DNA from: Streptomyces galbus
GTDB lineage: Bacteria; Actinomycetota; Actinomycetes; Streptomycetales; Streptomycetaceae
Length of the DNA stretch: 64,000 nt
Direction: 5' to 3'
NCBI RefSeq assembly: GCF_005280195.1
Contig: NZ_SZPR01000011.1
Coordinates: forward strand, 376,003 to 440,002
The position numbers and the translations under genes are program-made. Positions 41,800 through 54,693 of the stretch are shown piece after piece (position 1 is the stretch's first letter; every line of letters starts with the position of its first letter). The notes under the pieces were generated by a model. That model was given only the letters and a program-made list of their open reading frames with translations, was not told where the DNA came from and searched no databases.

Positions 41800-42456
41800 T
41801 CACCACCCCCGCGCGTGCCACTCCGGCAGGTGCGGGCGCTCCGCGCCGAGCGTCGTGTCGTTGCCGTGCCCCGGGTAGACCCACGTCTCGTCCGGGAGCA
41901 CGTCGAAGATCTTCGTCTCGACGTCGCGGATCAGCCGGGCGAACGCCTCCGGGTCCTTGCGGGTGTTGCCCACCCCGCCCGGGAACAGGCAGTCCCCGGT
42001 GAAGACGTGGGGGTGCCCGTGCGGGTCGTCGTAGACCAGGGCGATCGAGCCCGGCGTGTGGCCGACCAGGTGGCGCGCCACCAGCTCCACCCGGCCGACC
42101 CGGATCACGTCGCCGTCGTCGACGCGTACGTCGGTCGGCACCGGGATGCCGTCGGCGTCGTCGCGCCCCGCGTACGTGCGCGCGCCCGTGGCCGCCACCA
42201 CCTCGGCGAGCGCCTGCCAGTGGTCGCCGTGCTGGTGGGTGGTGACGACGGACGCGATGCCGTCGTCACCGATCGTGCCGAGCAGCGTGTGCGCGTCGTT
42301 CGCCGCGTCGATCAGGAGCTGCTCGTCGGTGGCCCGGCAGCGCAGCAGGTAGGCGTTGTTGTCCATCGGGCCGACCGCGATCTTGGTGATCATCAGGTCC
42401 TTGAGCTCGTGCACGTCCGCCGGGCCGCCGACCCGCACCTCTCCGCTGTACGTCAT
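41800..42456 (-). CDS. metallo-beta-lactamase fold hydrolase (glyoxalase II-like)
   Basis: The 218-residue protein has the MBL metal motif THQHGDH, with VAVRHLVGHTPGSIALVY (ending near the third ligand), GDCLFPGGVGNTRKDPE and VYPGHGNDTTLGAE. These are the hydroxyacylglutathione hydrolase-like motifs; actinomycetes lack glutathione, so the substrate may be a mycothiol thioester or another ester. It starts 9 bases after the upstream gene's stop codon and is probably co-transcribed. Confidence 0.9.
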   Translation of the reverse strand: MTYSGEVRVGGPADVHELKDLMITKIAVGPMDNNAYLLRCRATDEQLLIDAANDAHTLLGTIGDDGIASVVTTHQHGDHWQALAEVVAATGARTYAGRDDADGIPVPTDVRVDDGDVIRVGRVELVARHLVGHTPGSIALVYDDPHGHPHVFTGDCLFPGGVGNTRKDPEAFARLIRDVETKIFDVLPDETWVYPGHGNDTTLGAERPHLPEWHARGW

Positions 42457-42465
42457 GGCGGCAGC

Positions 42466-43152
42466 CTATAGCGGGGGCAGCGTGGGCAGGGGCCCGCCGG
42501 TGACGGTCAGCGCGGAGCCGTCGCGGCGGCCGGCGAGCCAGCCCAGGAGGTCGGCGGCCGGGCCCGTGACGGTCACCTCGGGGGCGTCCGCGGCCCGCCC
42601 GGTGGTCCACGCGTGTGTGCCGTCCGTCACCCGGGTCGGCGGCACGTCCGGGTTCCCGGCGAACCGCCGGGCGAGGAAGTCGATCTCGCGTTCGGTGAAC
42701 TCGGCCGGGAGGTCCTCCAGCTCGTACCCGATCCCGAGGTCCACGTGGTGCAGCTCGACCTCGATCCAGCGCCGGAACGGCACGCGCGCGGCGGAGTCGG
42801 TGACACCGTTGCGCAGCTCCACCGTGCGGGACCAGTCCGCGGGGGCCGCGCCGGCCTCCTGGAAGCGGGCGCCGCTCGCCCGCAGGTCGGCGAGCTGGGC
42901 GGCCCGCGGGCGGGGCGCGTCCCGCTCGATGTCCGCGTCCCGGGCGTCCCCGGACGCGTACATCGGACGGCCCTCGAGCACGTTCACCAGGGCGTCGGCG
43001 TTGCGGGCGAGGTGGGCGAGCACGTGGCCGCGGCTCCAGCCGGGCAGCCGTGACGGCTCGGCGAGGGCGGCGTCGTCCAGAGCGGCGACCGCGGTCAGCA
43101 GCCGGTCGGTCGCTTCGCGTACAGACGCCAGGTCATGAGCGTGATCAATCAT
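42466..43152 (-). CDS. maleylpyruvate isomerase-family (DinB-like, mycothiol-type) protein
   Basis: The 228-residue product has the MDMPI_N domain: ATDRLLTAVAALDDAALAEPSRLPGWSRGHVLAHLARNADAL (quoted in part) with the metal-binding His after GW, then VPFRRWIEVELHHVDLGIGY holding the second metal histidines, and a C-terminal SCP-like domain. The family includes mycothiol-dependent maleylpyruvate isomerase. ATG 43152 has no strong ribosome binding site. Pairing with an MBL hydrolase is compatible with a mycothiol-dependent detoxification role, which is inference. Confidence 0.88.
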   Translation of the reverse strand: MIDHAHDLASVREATDRLLTAVAALDDAALAEPSRLPGWSRGHVLAHLARNADALVNVLEGRPMYASGDARDADIERDAPRPRAAQLADLRASGARFQEAGAAPADWSRTVELRNGVTDSAARVPFRRWIEVELHHVDLGIGYELEDLPAEFTEREIDFLARRFAGNPDVPPTRVTDGTHAWTTGRAADAPEVTVTGPAADLLGWLAGRRDGSALTVTGGPLPTLPPL

Positions 43153-43308
43153 GGTGCTGACCCTAGCCGCGCCACTCCTTCGGGTGAAGGTGGTGAAGCC
43201 GGGCCGTAAATCGAATGCGCGTGCTATAAGGTCGGGCGTGGCGTCGGGCATGCTGGAGGGCTGGGGATTGTTTGCATCCAGTGAACCAACCCGGGAATCC
43301 GACCGGCG

Positions 43309-43331
43309 TTGTCAGTGGCTCCCCCTAGTCT
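43309..43331 (+). promoter_or_regulatory. DNA-damage promoter (PafBC/RecA-NDp type) of uvrA
   Basis: TTGTCAGTG (43309-43317), eight bases, and TAGTCT (43326-43331) match the damage-promoter consensus. Here the leader is about 50 bases and the start codon has an AAAGG-type ribosome binding site, so this message is not leaderless. Confidence 0.88.
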
Positions 43332-43386
43332 GAAAGAGACGGGGGCCCCGCCCCTGTCTCTTCTCTCAAGAAAGGTGCGGACCGGC

Positions 43387-46422
<3,036 letters not shown>

Positions 46423-46519
46423 GGTCCGCAAGTCCTGAGGTCCGCGAGGTCTCAGGCCCGTGCGGCCCGAGGCCCGCAAGGCCGGGCGGCCGACGCGACC
46501 AGCGGCACCGCACCCACGA

Positions 46520-46552
46520 CGGCGCCCCGCGGGAACTCCCCGCGGGGCGCCG
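46520..46552 (+). terminator. strong terminator after uvrA
   Basis: CGGCGCCCCGCGGG and CCCGCGGGGCGCCG form a perfect 14-bp stem with the loop AACTC, followed by CCCGTTGTTTCC. It lies between uvrA and the convergent sugar kinase gene. The bases between the uvrA stop and it (46423-46519) are a degenerate GGTCCGCAAG-type repeat. Confidence 0.85.
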
Positions 46553-46603
46553 CCCGTTGTTTCCGGTGCCGCACCCGGCGACCGCACCCGGTCACCGCTC
46601 GCC

Positions 46604-47515
46604 TCAGAAGTCGCCCACCTCCCGGGCGTACGGCGGTTCCGCACCCGCCCGGGAGCAGGTGACCGCCGCCGCTCGTGCCGCGAACCGCAGCAGCCGTTCC
46701 CAGCCCGCGGGGTCGAGCGCGGCCGGCGCCCCGGGGGACAGCGCGTCCAGCCGGGCGAGCCCGTGCAGCAGGGCCGCGTTCACCGTGTCGCCCGCGCCGA
46801 TCGTGTCCACCACGTCCACCCGCTCACCCGGCACCGCGTGGGTCCCGCCGTCCCGGGTGTAGGCGGTCAGACCGTCACCGCCCCGGGTGACCACGACGGC
46901 CGACGGCCCCGCCGTCAGCCACTCTGCCGGGGTACCGCCCAGCCACTCGGCGTCCTCCTCGGACAGCTTCAGCAGGCTCACCGAGGGCAGCCAGTTCCTG
47001 AACCGCTTCCGGTAGGCGTCCGCGTCCGGGATCAGACCCGGGCGGATGTTCGGATCGAGTGCGGTGAACACCCCCCTCGCGGCCGTGTCGCGCATCAGCT
47101 CCTCGTAGGCGCTCGCCCCGGGCTCCAGGACCAGCGAGCAGGTGCCGAAGGAGACCGCGCGCGTCCCCGCGGGCAGCTCGGCCGGGACGGTGAACAGGCG
47201 GTCGGCGGTGCCGTCCACGTAGAACGAGTACGAGGCCGAGCCGTGCGCGTCGAGCGTGGCCACCGCGAGCGTGGTCGGCTCGGGGCCGCGCTGCACCGCG
47301 GAGACGTCCACGCCCGCGCCCCGCAGCCCGTCGAGCAGGGCCTCACCGAAAGCGTCGTAGGAGGTCCGCGAGCAGAACGCGGTGGGGGAGCCTAGGCGGC
47401 CGAGGGCCACGGCCGTGTTGTACGGGCCGCCGCCGAGCGCCGGCCGCAGGGGCGCCAGGGCGCCCTGGCCTTGCGGTACCAGGTCGATCAGGGCCTCACC
47501 TGCGACGACGATCAC
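46604..47515 (-). CDS. PfkB-family sugar kinase (fructokinase-like)
   Basis: The 303-residue protein is a ribokinase-family kinase: VVAGEALIDLVPQG, the GGGPYNTAVALGRLG signature near residue 30, TALDPNIRPG and VDTIGAGDTVNAALLHGL with the catalytic Asp near the end. GGGPYNTA is typical of fructokinases and related sugar kinases. Its GTG overlaps the stop codon of the LacI regulator gene as GTGA, so both are in one unit. The sugar itself is not readable. Confidence 0.9.
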   Translation of the reverse strand: MIVVAGEALIDLVPQGQGALAPLRPALGGGPYNTAVALGRLGSPTAFCSRTSYDAFGEALLDGLRGAGVDVSAVQRGPEPTTLAVATLDAHGSASYSFYVDGTADRLFTVPAELPAGTRAVSFGTCSLVLEPGASAYEELMRDTAARGVFTALDPNIRPGLIPDADAYRKRFRNWLPSVSLLKLSEEDAEWLGGTPAEWLTAGPSAVVVTRGGDGLTAYTRDGGTHAVPGERVDVVDTIGAGDTVNAALLHGLARLDALSPGAPAALDPAGWERLLRFAARAAAVTCSRAGAEPPYAREVGDF

Positions 47516-48573
47516 GGGCGGTCTCCTTCCTCGGGCCGCTCCTCGGGGCAGCCGCAGGACGTGCGATGGACGAAGGTGCAGGGCAGCCGGACGGTTCGGG
47601 CCGGCCGCCGCGGGGCGGCGAGGCGTTCGAGCAGCACCCGGACGGCCTCGGCGCCCATCTCCCGGCTGGGCTGGGCGATCGCCGTGAGCCGGGGCGAGAA
47701 CAGGTCGGCCCAGGCGAAGTCGTCGAAACAGCACAGGGCGAGGTCGCCGGGCACCGACAGGCCACGGTCGCGCAGGGCGCGCAGCGCACCGATGGTCATG
47801 GCGTTGTTGCCGGTGACCAGGGCCGTCGGCGGGACGGCGAGCGACAGCAGCCCGGCCGTGGCCCGCTCGGCGCCCTCCGCCGCGGAGTCGCCGTGCGCCA
47901 GCAGCCGCTCGTCGTACGGCAGTCCGGCCGAGGCGAGGCCGAGCCGGTAGCCGGCGATGCGCTCGGCGGTGGTGCTGAGGCCGGGCAGGCCGGCGACCAG
48001 GGCGATCCGGCGGTGCCCGCGCTCCGCGAGGTGGGTGACCAGCCGGGACATCGGCTCCGCGTTCTCGGCGCACACCTGGTCGAAGCGGGGCGCGTCGCCG
48101 ACCTCCGCCGGGGCTCCTCCCGGCATGTCCACGGTCCGGTCGAGGAGGACGGCCGGGACGCGGTGGCGGGACAGGTAGGCCAGCAGAGCGCCCGGCTCGG
48201 CGGACGGGGCGACGATCATGCCGTCCACGCGCCGCTCGTGCAGCAGCTGCACCACGGTGCGTTCGTGCTCCGGGTCGTCGTGCGGGTCGGCGATCAGCAG
48301 GCCGTAGCCGTGCTCCAGCGCGCTCGCCTCGACGCCCTGGAGGATCTCCGTGAAGTAGGGGTTGCTGATCGCAGACACCGCGAGGCCGATGGACCGGGTG
48401 CGGGCGGTGACCAGGGACCGGGCGAGGGTGTTGGGGGTGTACCCCAGCACCTCGATGGCGTCGAGGACGGCCTGCCGGGTGTGGGGGAGGACCGGGCGGG
48501 TGTCGTTGAGCACGTGGGACACCGTGGCCACGGACACCCCGGCGTGCCGGGCGACGTCGGCCATGGTCGGCAC
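47512..48573 (-). CDS. LacI-family transcriptional regulator
   Basis: The 353-residue repressor has a LacI helix-turn-helix at the N-terminus (PTMADVARHAGVSVATVSHV, then LNDTRPV and the hinge ALGYTPN-type GYTPNTLARSL), followed by a periplasmic binding protein-like sensor domain. It ends with a polar tail containing CGCPEERPEEGDRP. GTG 48573 follows a GGAG-rich ribosome binding site. It lies upstream of, and coupled to, a sugar kinase it probably controls. Confidence 0.95.
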   Translation of the reverse strand: MPTMADVARHAGVSVATVSHVLNDTRPVLPHTRQAVLDAIEVLGYTPNTLARSLVTARTRSIGLAVSAISNPYFTEILQGVEASALEHGYGLLIADPHDDPEHERTVVQLLHERRVDGMIVAPSAEPGALLAYLSRHRVPAVLLDRTVDMPGGAPAEVGDAPRFDQVCAENAEPMSRLVTHLAERGHRRIALVAGLPGLSTTAERIAGYRLGLASAGLPYDERLLAHGDSAAEGAERATAGLLSLAVPPTALVTGNNAMTIGALRALRDRGLSVPGDLALCCFDDFAWADLFSPRLTAIAQPSREMGAEAVRVLLERLAAPRRPARTVRLPCTFVHRTSCGCPEERPEEGDRP

Positions 48574-48656
48574 GGTGCTCCCTCCCTCTCCGCTCCAGCG
48601 CTCCGCTCCGGCTCTCTCCGGTCCCGCCGCGGGACGGTATCGCATCCCGCACGGCA

Positions 48657-48682
48657 CGTAAACGCTTACGCGAGCGTTTACG
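48657..48682. promoter_or_regulatory. LacI-type operator
   Basis: Two 10-bp arms, CGTAAACGCT and AGCGTTTACG, are separated by TACGCG. The arms have the CG-centred AAACG/CGTTT look of LacI-family sites. The site lies about 85 bases before the LacI gene start and about 100 before the divergent Rieske gene, so autoregulation and control of both sides are possible. Confidence 0.75.
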
Positions 48683-48784
48683 CCCCCGCGGCCGTCGCCG
48701 CTATCGTGCGGGTACCGACCCGCCGCCGGCCCTGATTTCTTCGTGATCCCTGATCCCTGATCCCCCGTGACCCCTGGAGCCCGC

Positions 48785-49210
48785 ATGTCTGCCCGCCCCT
48801 CCGCGACCCGCCGGACCGTCCTGCGGGGAGCAGCCGTCGCCCCCGTCGCCGGCCTCGGCGCCGCCGCCTGCTCACCGACCGGCGGGACGGCGGCGCGGGC
48901 CACACCGACGGCGCCGGTCGAGCTGGGTGCGGAGAGCGAGGTCGCGAAGGGCGGGGCCCGGCTCTACCGGGACCACGACGTCGTCATCAGCCGGTCGGAC
49001 GACGGCACGCTGAAGGCGTACAGCTCGATCTGCACGCACGCGGGGTGCGCGATCAACAAGCTGGAGGGGACCACCTTGATCTGCCCCTGCCACGGCAGTG
49101 AGTTCGACGCCACGACCGGCGAGGTGCTGCGCGACCCGGCCACCGAGCCCCTGCACGAGCTGCCCGTGAAGGCGGAGCGGGGCAGGATCGTGGCGGGCCC
49201 GGGAGCCTGA
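48785..49210 (+). CDS. Tat-exported Rieske [2Fe-2S] lipoprotein
   Basis: The 141-residue product has a twin-arginine signal (SATRRTVLRGAAVAPVAG) followed by a lipobox-like GAAAC, so the mature protein should be membrane-anchored outside. The Rieske cluster motifs are CTHAGC and CPCHGS at about residues 83-88 and 103-108. Such proteins serve as small electron carriers or as subunits of oxygenases; no partner is next to it. ATG 48785 has GGAG 6 bases upstream. Confidence 0.92.
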   Translation: MSARPSATRRTVLRGAAVAPVAGLGAAACSPTGGTAARATPTAPVELGAESEVAKGGARLYRDHDVVISRSDDGTLKAYSSICTHAGCAINKLEGTTLICPCHGSEFDATTGEVLRDPATEPLHELPVKAERGRIVAGPGA

Positions 49211-49337
49211 GACGGCACCGCCGGAGGAGCGTGGGGCCGGCACCGCCGGAGCAGCCAGGGACCGGCTCCGAAGAACACCCGGCGGCCACACCCCCGCAGC
49301 ACTCGCCCATCACTCCCGCCTCCGAGGCACCCGCCCG

Positions 49338-50297
49338 TCACTCCCAGTCCCAGGCGATCCCCGGCATCCCCGACCGCACCCGCGGCTCGACCAGGTGGAC
49401 CGAGAGGTGGCGTCGGCTCAGGGGCAGGTCCTGGCGGCCCCCGCGGGGCGCGGCCGGCGAGTGCTGGACGAAGCGGTGGCAGCGCACCGGCAGGGCGCGC
49501 GCGTCGAAGCGGACCTGGAGGGCGTACTGCCCGCCCGCCGGGCCGAAACCGCGCACGTACTCGCGGCAGACGCCCGCCGTGCCGTCCTCGACGGCGTACC
49601 GGAAGAGGAACGTGTCACCCGCGCGCAGCCGGGTGTCGAACAGCAGCTCGGCGACGAGGACGCCGGTGGCGGGGTGCAGGCGCACGCGCCCGGTGCGGCA
49701 GTTCTCCAGGGCGTGCACGGCCATCCGTTCCGGTGCGCAGCCGGAGTCGCCGTGGTGCACGGCGACGAACCGGTCGACGCCGTCGCGGTGCGCGCGCACG
49801 ATGTGGTGGGCCTCCCGGCCGAGCAGTTCGCGGCGGGCCCCGATGCGGACCCGTTCGTGGTGGCCGAGGGTGTGCAGGCCGCCGTCGAGCGGGGCACCGA
49901 GGTCGCCGAGCAGGCGGTGCAGGACCTCCGACGCCTCCTGGACGGAGCGGTAGGAGCGCGCCGCGGGCCGGCCGGACCCGTTGGCCGGGCCGGTGTCGGC
50001 GAGCAGCCGGATCAGTGACTCCTCCGGGAGCTGGAGGATCTCCTCCAGCGCCCGCACCGCGCGCAGCGACTCGGGGCGCTGCGGGCGCCTGGCGCCCTGC
50101 TGCCAGTAGCTCAGACTGGTGACGCCGACCCGCACCCCGTGCCGCGACAGGTGGTGCTGGACACGCTGCAGGGGCAGCCCGCGGGCGGCGATGGCGGCGC
50201 GCAGCGCGACGTGGAAGGGGCCGCCGCGCAGGGCCGTGTCCAGTTCCGCGGCGGCGGCACCGGCCGGGGCGTCCGCGTGCTGTGTGGCGTGCGGCAT
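49338..50297 (-). CDS. probable transcriptional regulator with helix-turn-helix
   Basis: The 319-residue protein starts with a helical region that looks like a helix-turn-helix (LPLQRVQHHLSRHGVRVGVTSLSYWQQG, quoted in part) with a YW pair, followed by a Pro/Arg-rich stretch and a beta-rich domain (VRIGARRELLGREAHHIVRA, AVEDGTAGVCREYVRGFGP). I do not recognise the family. It is divergent from uvrC across 264 bases, which also hold the uvrC start region. The gene at 49211-49337 (convergent interval) shows only a short GGCACCGCCGGAG direct repeat. Confidence 0.7.
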   Translation of the reverse strand: MPHATQHADAPAGAAAAELDTALRGGPFHVALRAAIAARGLPLQRVQHHLSRHGVRVGVTSLSYWQQGARRPQRPESLRAVRALEEILQLPEESLIRLLADTGPANGSGRPAARSYRSVQEASEVLHRLLGDLGAPLDGGLHTLGHHERVRIGARRELLGREAHHIVRAHRDGVDRFVAVHHGDSGCAPERMAVHALENCRTGRVRLHPATGVLVAELLFDTRLRAGDTFLFRYAVEDGTAGVCREYVRGFGPAGGQYALQVRFDARALPVRCHRFVQHSPAAPRGGRQDLPLSRRHLSVHLVEPRVRSGMPGIAWDWE

Positions 50298-50531
50298 GCA
50301 GGGGCCTCTTCTCTGTGGAAGCTCGCAACGGCTGGTCAGACCGCTGCGCGTCAGTGCTCGGGACCTCCCCGTGGGCGCCGGGCCTCGTCGTGCTCCCTGC
50401 GGCGTCGTGCACGGCCCCGAGTTCCCCCGCATTGAAGCGTGTTGACCAACCCCCGACAACACCCGCGACGGGGGTTCGGGGCGCGGATGGCCGACTCGGG
50501 ACCCCGGACCGTTGTCCACAGGCCCACCGGA

Positions 50532-50554
50532 GTGTCACCCCACGCCAGTAGGGT
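50532..50554 (+). promoter_or_regulatory. weak damage-promoter-like element before uvrC
   Basis: GTGTCACCC, eight bases, then TAGGGT, 7 bases before the uvrC ATG. Only TGTCA of the left part matches the consensus, but the spacing, the TAGGGT and the leaderless geometry equal those of uvrB. Confidence 0.4.
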
Positions 50555-50561
50555 GTGAGAC

Positions 50562-52628
50562 ATGGCCGACCCCTCCAGCTACCGCCCCAGGCCGGGTGAG
50601 ATCCCGGACTCCCCGGGGGTGTACCGGTTCCGCGACGAGCACCGCCGGGTGATCTACGTCGGAAAGGCGAAGAGCCTGCGCCAACGCCTGGCGAACTACT
50701 TCCAGGACCTGGCCGGACTGCACCCGCGCACGCGTTCGATGGTGACCACCGCCGCGTCCGTGGAGTGGACGGTGGTGTCCACGGAGGTCGAGGCGCTGCA
50801 GCTGGAGTACTCCTGGATCAAGGAGTTCGACCCCCGGTTCAACGTCAAGTACCGCGACGACAAGAGCTACCCCTACCTCGCGGTGACGATGAACGAGCAG
50901 TTCCCGCGCGTGCAGGTCATGCGCGGCCACAAGAAGAAGGGCGTGCGCTACTTCGGGCCCTACGCGCACGCGTGGGCGATCCGCGACACCGTCGACCTGC
51001 TGCTGCGCGTCTTCCCCGTGCGCACCTGCTCCGCGGGCGTGTTCAAGAACGCCGCCCGCACCGGCCGGCCCTGTCTGCTCGGCTACATCGGCAAGTGCTC
51101 CGCGCCCTGCGTCGGGCGCGTGGACGCCGAGGAGCACCGGGAGCTGGCCGAGGAGTTCTGCGACTTCATGGCCGGCCGCACGGGCACCTACCTGCGCCGT
51201 CTGGAGAAGCAGATGGCGCAGGCCGCCGAGGACATGGAGTACGAGCGGGCCGCGCGGCTGCGCGACGACATCGGGGCCCTGCGCAAGGCCATGGAGAAGA
51301 ACGCGGTCGTCCTCGCGGACGCGACCGACGCCGACCTGATCGCGGTCGCCGAGGACGAGCTGGAGGCGGCCGTCCAGATCTTCCACGTGCGCGGCGGACG
51401 CGTGCGCGGCCAGCGCGGCTGGGTGACCGACAAGGTCGAGGAGATCACCACCGGCGCCCTCGTCGAGCACGCGCTGCAGCAGCTCTACGGCGAGGAGACC
51501 GGCGACGCCGTCCCCAAGGAGGTCCTGGTCCCCGCGCTGCCCGACCCGCTGGAGCCGGTGCAGGAGTGGCTGACCGGCCGCCGGGGCTCGGCGGTGTCCC
51601 TGCGCGTGCCGCAGCGCGGCGACAAGCGGGCCCTGATGGAGACCGTCGAGCGCAACGCCCAGCAGTCCCTCGTCCTGCACAAGACCAAGCGCGCCTCCGA
51701 CCTCACCACGCGCTCGCGCGCGCTGGAGGAGATCGCCGACGCCCTGGAGCTGGACAGCGCCCCGCTGCGCATCGAGTGCTATGACATCTCGCACCTCCAG
51801 GGTGACGACGTCGTCGCGTCCATGGTCGTCTTCGAGGACGGCCTGGCCCGCAAGAGCGAGTACCGCCGCTTCCAGATCAAGGGCTTCGAGGGCCAGGACG
51901 ACGTCCGTTCGATGCACGAGGTGATCACCCGCCGCTTCCGGCGCTACCTGGCCGAGAAGGAGCGCACGGGGGAGTGGTCGGACGACGAGCACACCCTCGC
52001 CGACGGCGACGCGCCGACGGGGGCCCTCAAGGACGAGGACGGCCGCCCGCGCAAGTTCGCCTACCCGCCGCAGCTCGTCGTCGTCGACGGCGGGCAGCCG
52101 CAGGTCGCGGCGGCCCGGCGGGCCCTGGACGAGCTGGGCATCGACGACATCGCCGTGTGCGGCCTCGCCAAGCGCCTGGAAGAGGTCTGGGTGCCGGGTG
52201 ACGACGACCCGCTGGTGCTGCCCCGCACCAGCGAGGGCCTGTACCTGCTGCAGCGCGTGCGCGACGAGGCGCACCGCTTCGCGATCACCTACCAGCGCAG
52301 CAAGCGCGCCAAGCGGTTCCGGGCCGGCCCGCTGGACGCCGTACCGGGTCTCGGCGAGACCCGGAAGCAGGCGCTGATCAGGCACTTCGGTTCGGTGAAG
52401 AAGCTGCGGGCCGCGACGATCGAGCAGATCTGCGAGGTCCGGGGCATAGGCCGCAAGACGGCCGAGACGATCGCCGCGGCCCTCGCCGGGGCGGTCCCGG
52501 CCGGCCCCGCCGTGAACACGGCGACCGGAGAGATCATCGAGGACGAGGAACCCGGGACGACGGCGGGTTCCGCAGGGGAGCCGGTGCGCACCGGCGCCCC
52601 GGACGAACGACGGGGGCAGGAGCCATGA
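50562..52628 (+). CDS. uvrC: UvrABC excision nuclease subunit C
   Basis: UvrC cuts on both sides of the lesion in nucleotide excision repair. The 688-residue protein has a GIY-YIG domain near the start ([21 protein letters not shown], quoted in part), a UVR segment ([20 protein letters not shown]) near residue 210, the RNase H-type endonuclease core ([21 protein letters not shown]) and two C-terminal helix-hairpin-helix motifs ([20 protein letters not shown]). It is the first gene of the uvrC-rapZ-yvcK-whiA unit and has no clear ribosome binding site. Confidence 0.98.
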   Translation: MADPSSYRPRPGEIPDSPGVYRFRDEHRRVIYVGKAKSLRQRLANYFQDLAGLHPRTRSMVTTAASVEWTVVSTEVEALQLEYSWIKEFDPRFNVKYRDDKSYPYLAVTMNEQFPRVQVMRGHKKKGVRYFGPYAHAWAIRDTVDLLLRVFPVRTCSAGVFKNAARTGRPCLLGYIGKCSAPCVGRVDAEEHRELAEEFCDFMAGRTGTYLRRLEKQMAQAAEDMEYERAARLRDDIGALRKAMEKNAVVLADATDADLIAVAEDELEAAVQIFHVRGGRVRGQRGWVTDKVEEITTGALVEHALQQLYGEETGDAVPKEVLVPALPDPLEPVQEWLTGRRGSAVSLRVPQRGDKRALMETVERNAQQSLVLHKTKRASDLTTRSRALEEIADALELDSAPLRIECYDISHLQGDDVVASMVVFEDGLARKSEYRRFQIKGFEGQDDVRSMHEVITRRFRRYLAEKERTGEWSDDEHTLADGDAPTGALKDEDGRPRKFAYPPQLVVVDGGQPQVAAARRALDELGIDDIAVCGLAKRLEEVWVPGDDDPLVLPRTSEGLYLLQRVRDEAHRFAITYQRSKRAKRFRAGPLDAVPGLGETRKQALIRHFGSVKKLRAATIEQICEVRGIGRKTAETIAAALAGAVPAGPAVNTATGEIIEDEEPGTTAGSAGEPVRTGAPDERRGQEP

Positions 52629-53629
52629 CCGAGCACGAGCAGCAGCCCACAGCACATCGAGATCCCGCACCCGGCGACGCGGGCGGGCACTCCGTCCCGC
52701 AGGGCGGGCGTCACGACAACGGAGCACAGGTGAACCAGGACAGCACAGGACCGGGGATCCCCGAAGCGGCCATCCCCGAGCTGGTGATCATCTCCGGCAT
52801 GTCCGGGGCCGGGCGGTCGACCGCCGCCAAGTGCCTGGAGGACCTCGGCTGGTTCGTCGTCGACAACCTGCCGCCCGCGCTGATCCCCACCATGGTGGAG
52901 CTCGGCGCCCGCTCCCAGGGCAACGTGGCCCGGATCGCGGTCGTCGTCGACGTCCGCGGCCGGCGCTTCTTCGACAACCTCCGCGAGTCCCTCGCCGACC
53001 TGGAGGCCAAGCAGGTCACCCGGCGGATCGTCTTCCTGGAGTCCTCCGACGAGGCGCTGGTGCGCCGCTTCGAGTCGGTGCGCCGCCCGCACCCCCTGCA
53101 GGGCGACGGCCGCATCGTGGACGGCATCGCCGCCGAGCGCGAGCTGCTGCGCGAGCTGCGCGGCGACGCCGACCTGGTGATCGACACCTCCAGCCTCAAC
53201 GTGCACGAGCTGCGCGCCAAGATGGACGCCCAGTTCGCCGGCGAGGAGGAGCCCGAGCTGCGGGCCACCGTCATGTCGTTCGGCTACAAGTACGGCCTGC
53301 CGGTCGACGCCGACCTCGTCGTCGACTGCCGCTTCCTGCCCAACCCGCACTGGGTCCCGGAGCTGCGCCCCTTCACCGGCCTCAACGAGGAGGTCGCGGG
53401 CTACGTCTTCAACCAGCCCGGCGCGAAGGAGTTCCTCGACCGGTACGCCGAGCTCCTCCAGCTGATCGCCACGGGCTACCGTCGGGAGGGCAAGCGTTAC
53501 GTGACCATCGCCGTCGGATGTACGGGCGGCAAACACCGGTCCGTGGCGATGTCGGAGAAGCTCGCCGCGCGCCTCGCGGCCGAGGGCGTGGAGACGGTGG
53601 TAGTGCACCGGGACATGGGACGGGAATGA
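52625..53629 (+). CDS. rapZ: RNase adapter protein RapZ
   Basis: The 334-residue P-loop protein has Walker A GMSGAGRS at residues 58-65 after an unconserved polar N-terminal extension of about 50 residues, then [28 protein letters not shown] (quoted in part), [11 protein letters not shown], and the C-terminal [11 protein letters not shown] domain that binds nucleotides or RNA in Escherichia coli RapZ. In actinobacteria its partner is not settled. It overlaps uvrC by ATGA, with AGGAG just before its start. Confidence 0.95.
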   Translation: MTEHEQQPTAHRDPAPGDAGGHSVPQGGRHDNGAQVNQDSTGPGIPEAAIPELVIISGMSGAGRSTAAKCLEDLGWFVVDNLPPALIPTMVELGARSQGNVARIAVVVDVRGRRFFDNLRESLADLEAKQVTRRIVFLESSDEALVRRFESVRRPHPLQGDGRIVDGIAAERELLRELRGDADLVIDTSSLNVHELRAKMDAQFAGEEEPELRATVMSFGYKYGLPVDADLVVDCRFLPNPHWVPELRPFTGLNEEVAGYVFNQPGAKEFLDRYAELLQLIATGYRREGKRYVTIAVGCTGGKHRSVAMSEKLAARLAAEGVETVVVHRDMGRE

Positions 53630-54693
53630 CAGGACGTACACCGCGGCTGGGCCGGCTGCGCAGGGCGGTGCCCGAGACACGCGCAGGCCGCCCGGTCGAG
53701 GCCCGCGGCGGCAGACCGCGCCGCCGCGGCACACAGCCCAAGGTCGTCGCGCTCGGCGGCGGCATGGGACTGTCCGCCTCGCTCGCCGCGCTGCGCCGGA
53801 TCACCGGCGACCTCACGGCCGTCGTCACGGTGGCCGACGACGGCGGCTCCAGCGGCCGCCTGCGCGACGAGCTGGGCGTGCTGCCCCCCGGCGACCTGCG
53901 CAAGGCGCTGGCCGCGCTGTGCGGCGACGACGACTGGGGCCAGACCTGGGCCCGGGTCATCCAGCACCGCTTCCAGTCGCAGGGCGAGATCAACGGCCAC
54001 GCGGTGGGCAACCTGCTGATCGTCGCCCTGTGGGAGCAGCTCGGCGACCACGTCCAGGCCCTGGACCTGGTCGGCAAGCTGCTCGGCGCGCAGGGGCGCG
54101 TGCTGCCGATGTCCGCCGTGCCGCTGGAGCTGCAGGCCCTGGTCAAGGGCCACGACCCGGCGCGCCCGGAGGACGTCGACACGGTCCGGGGACAGGCCAC
54201 GGTCGCGCTCACCCCGGGCGAGGTGCAGTCCGTCCACCTGGTGCCGCACGACCCGCCCGCCGTCCCGGAGGCCGTGGCCGCGGTCCTGGACGCCGACTGG
54301 GTGGTTCTCGGACCGGGTTCCTGGTTCTCCTCCGTCATGCCGCACCTGCTGGTGCCGCAACTGCTGGACGCCCTGATGGAGACCAAGGCGCGCCGGGTGC
54401 TCGTGCTGAACCTCGCACCACAGCCGGGAGAAACCGAAGGGTTCTCCCCGCAGCGTCATTTGGAGGTTTTGGGGCGACACGCCCCTAAACTCGCCCTGGA
54501 CGTGGTGCTGGCCGACGAGGCCGCCGTGCCCGACCGCGACTCCCTGGCCGACGCCGCCCAACGGTTCGGAGCCGCGATCGAGCTGGCGCCGGTGGCCCGG
54601 CCCGACGGGACTCCGCGGCATGATCCGGAGCTGTTGGCCGCCGCGTACGACCGTATTTTTCGGATGCATGGAAGGATCGGCCCATGGCGATGA
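53626..54693 (+). CDS. yvcK: YvcK/GlmR family protein (gluconeogenesis factor)
   Basis: The 355-residue protein has the CofD/YvcK core: [19 protein letters not shown] with GGGMG at residues 44-48, [27 protein letters not shown] (quoted in part), and SAVPLELQA. Family members bind UDP-sugars and set the balance of cell-wall precursor flux. The first 38 residues are basic and not part of the family. It overlaps rapZ by ATGA and whiA by 10 bases. Confidence 0.94.
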   Translation: MTGRTPRLGRLRRAVPETRAGRPVEARGGRPRRRGTQPKVVALGGGMGLSASLAALRRITGDLTAVVTVADDGGSSGRLRDELGVLPPGDLRKALAALCGDDDWGQTWARVIQHRFQSQGEINGHAVGNLLIVALWEQLGDHVQALDLVGKLLGAQGRVLPMSAVPLELQALVKGHDPARPEDVDTVRGQATVALTPGEVQSVHLVPHDPPAVPEAVAAVLDADWVVLGPGSWFSSVMPHLLVPQLLDALMETKARRVLVLNLAPQPGETEGFSPQRHLEVLGRHAPKLALDVVLADEAAVPDRDSLADAAQRFGAAIELAPVARPDGTPRHDPELLAAAYDRIFRMHGRIGPWR

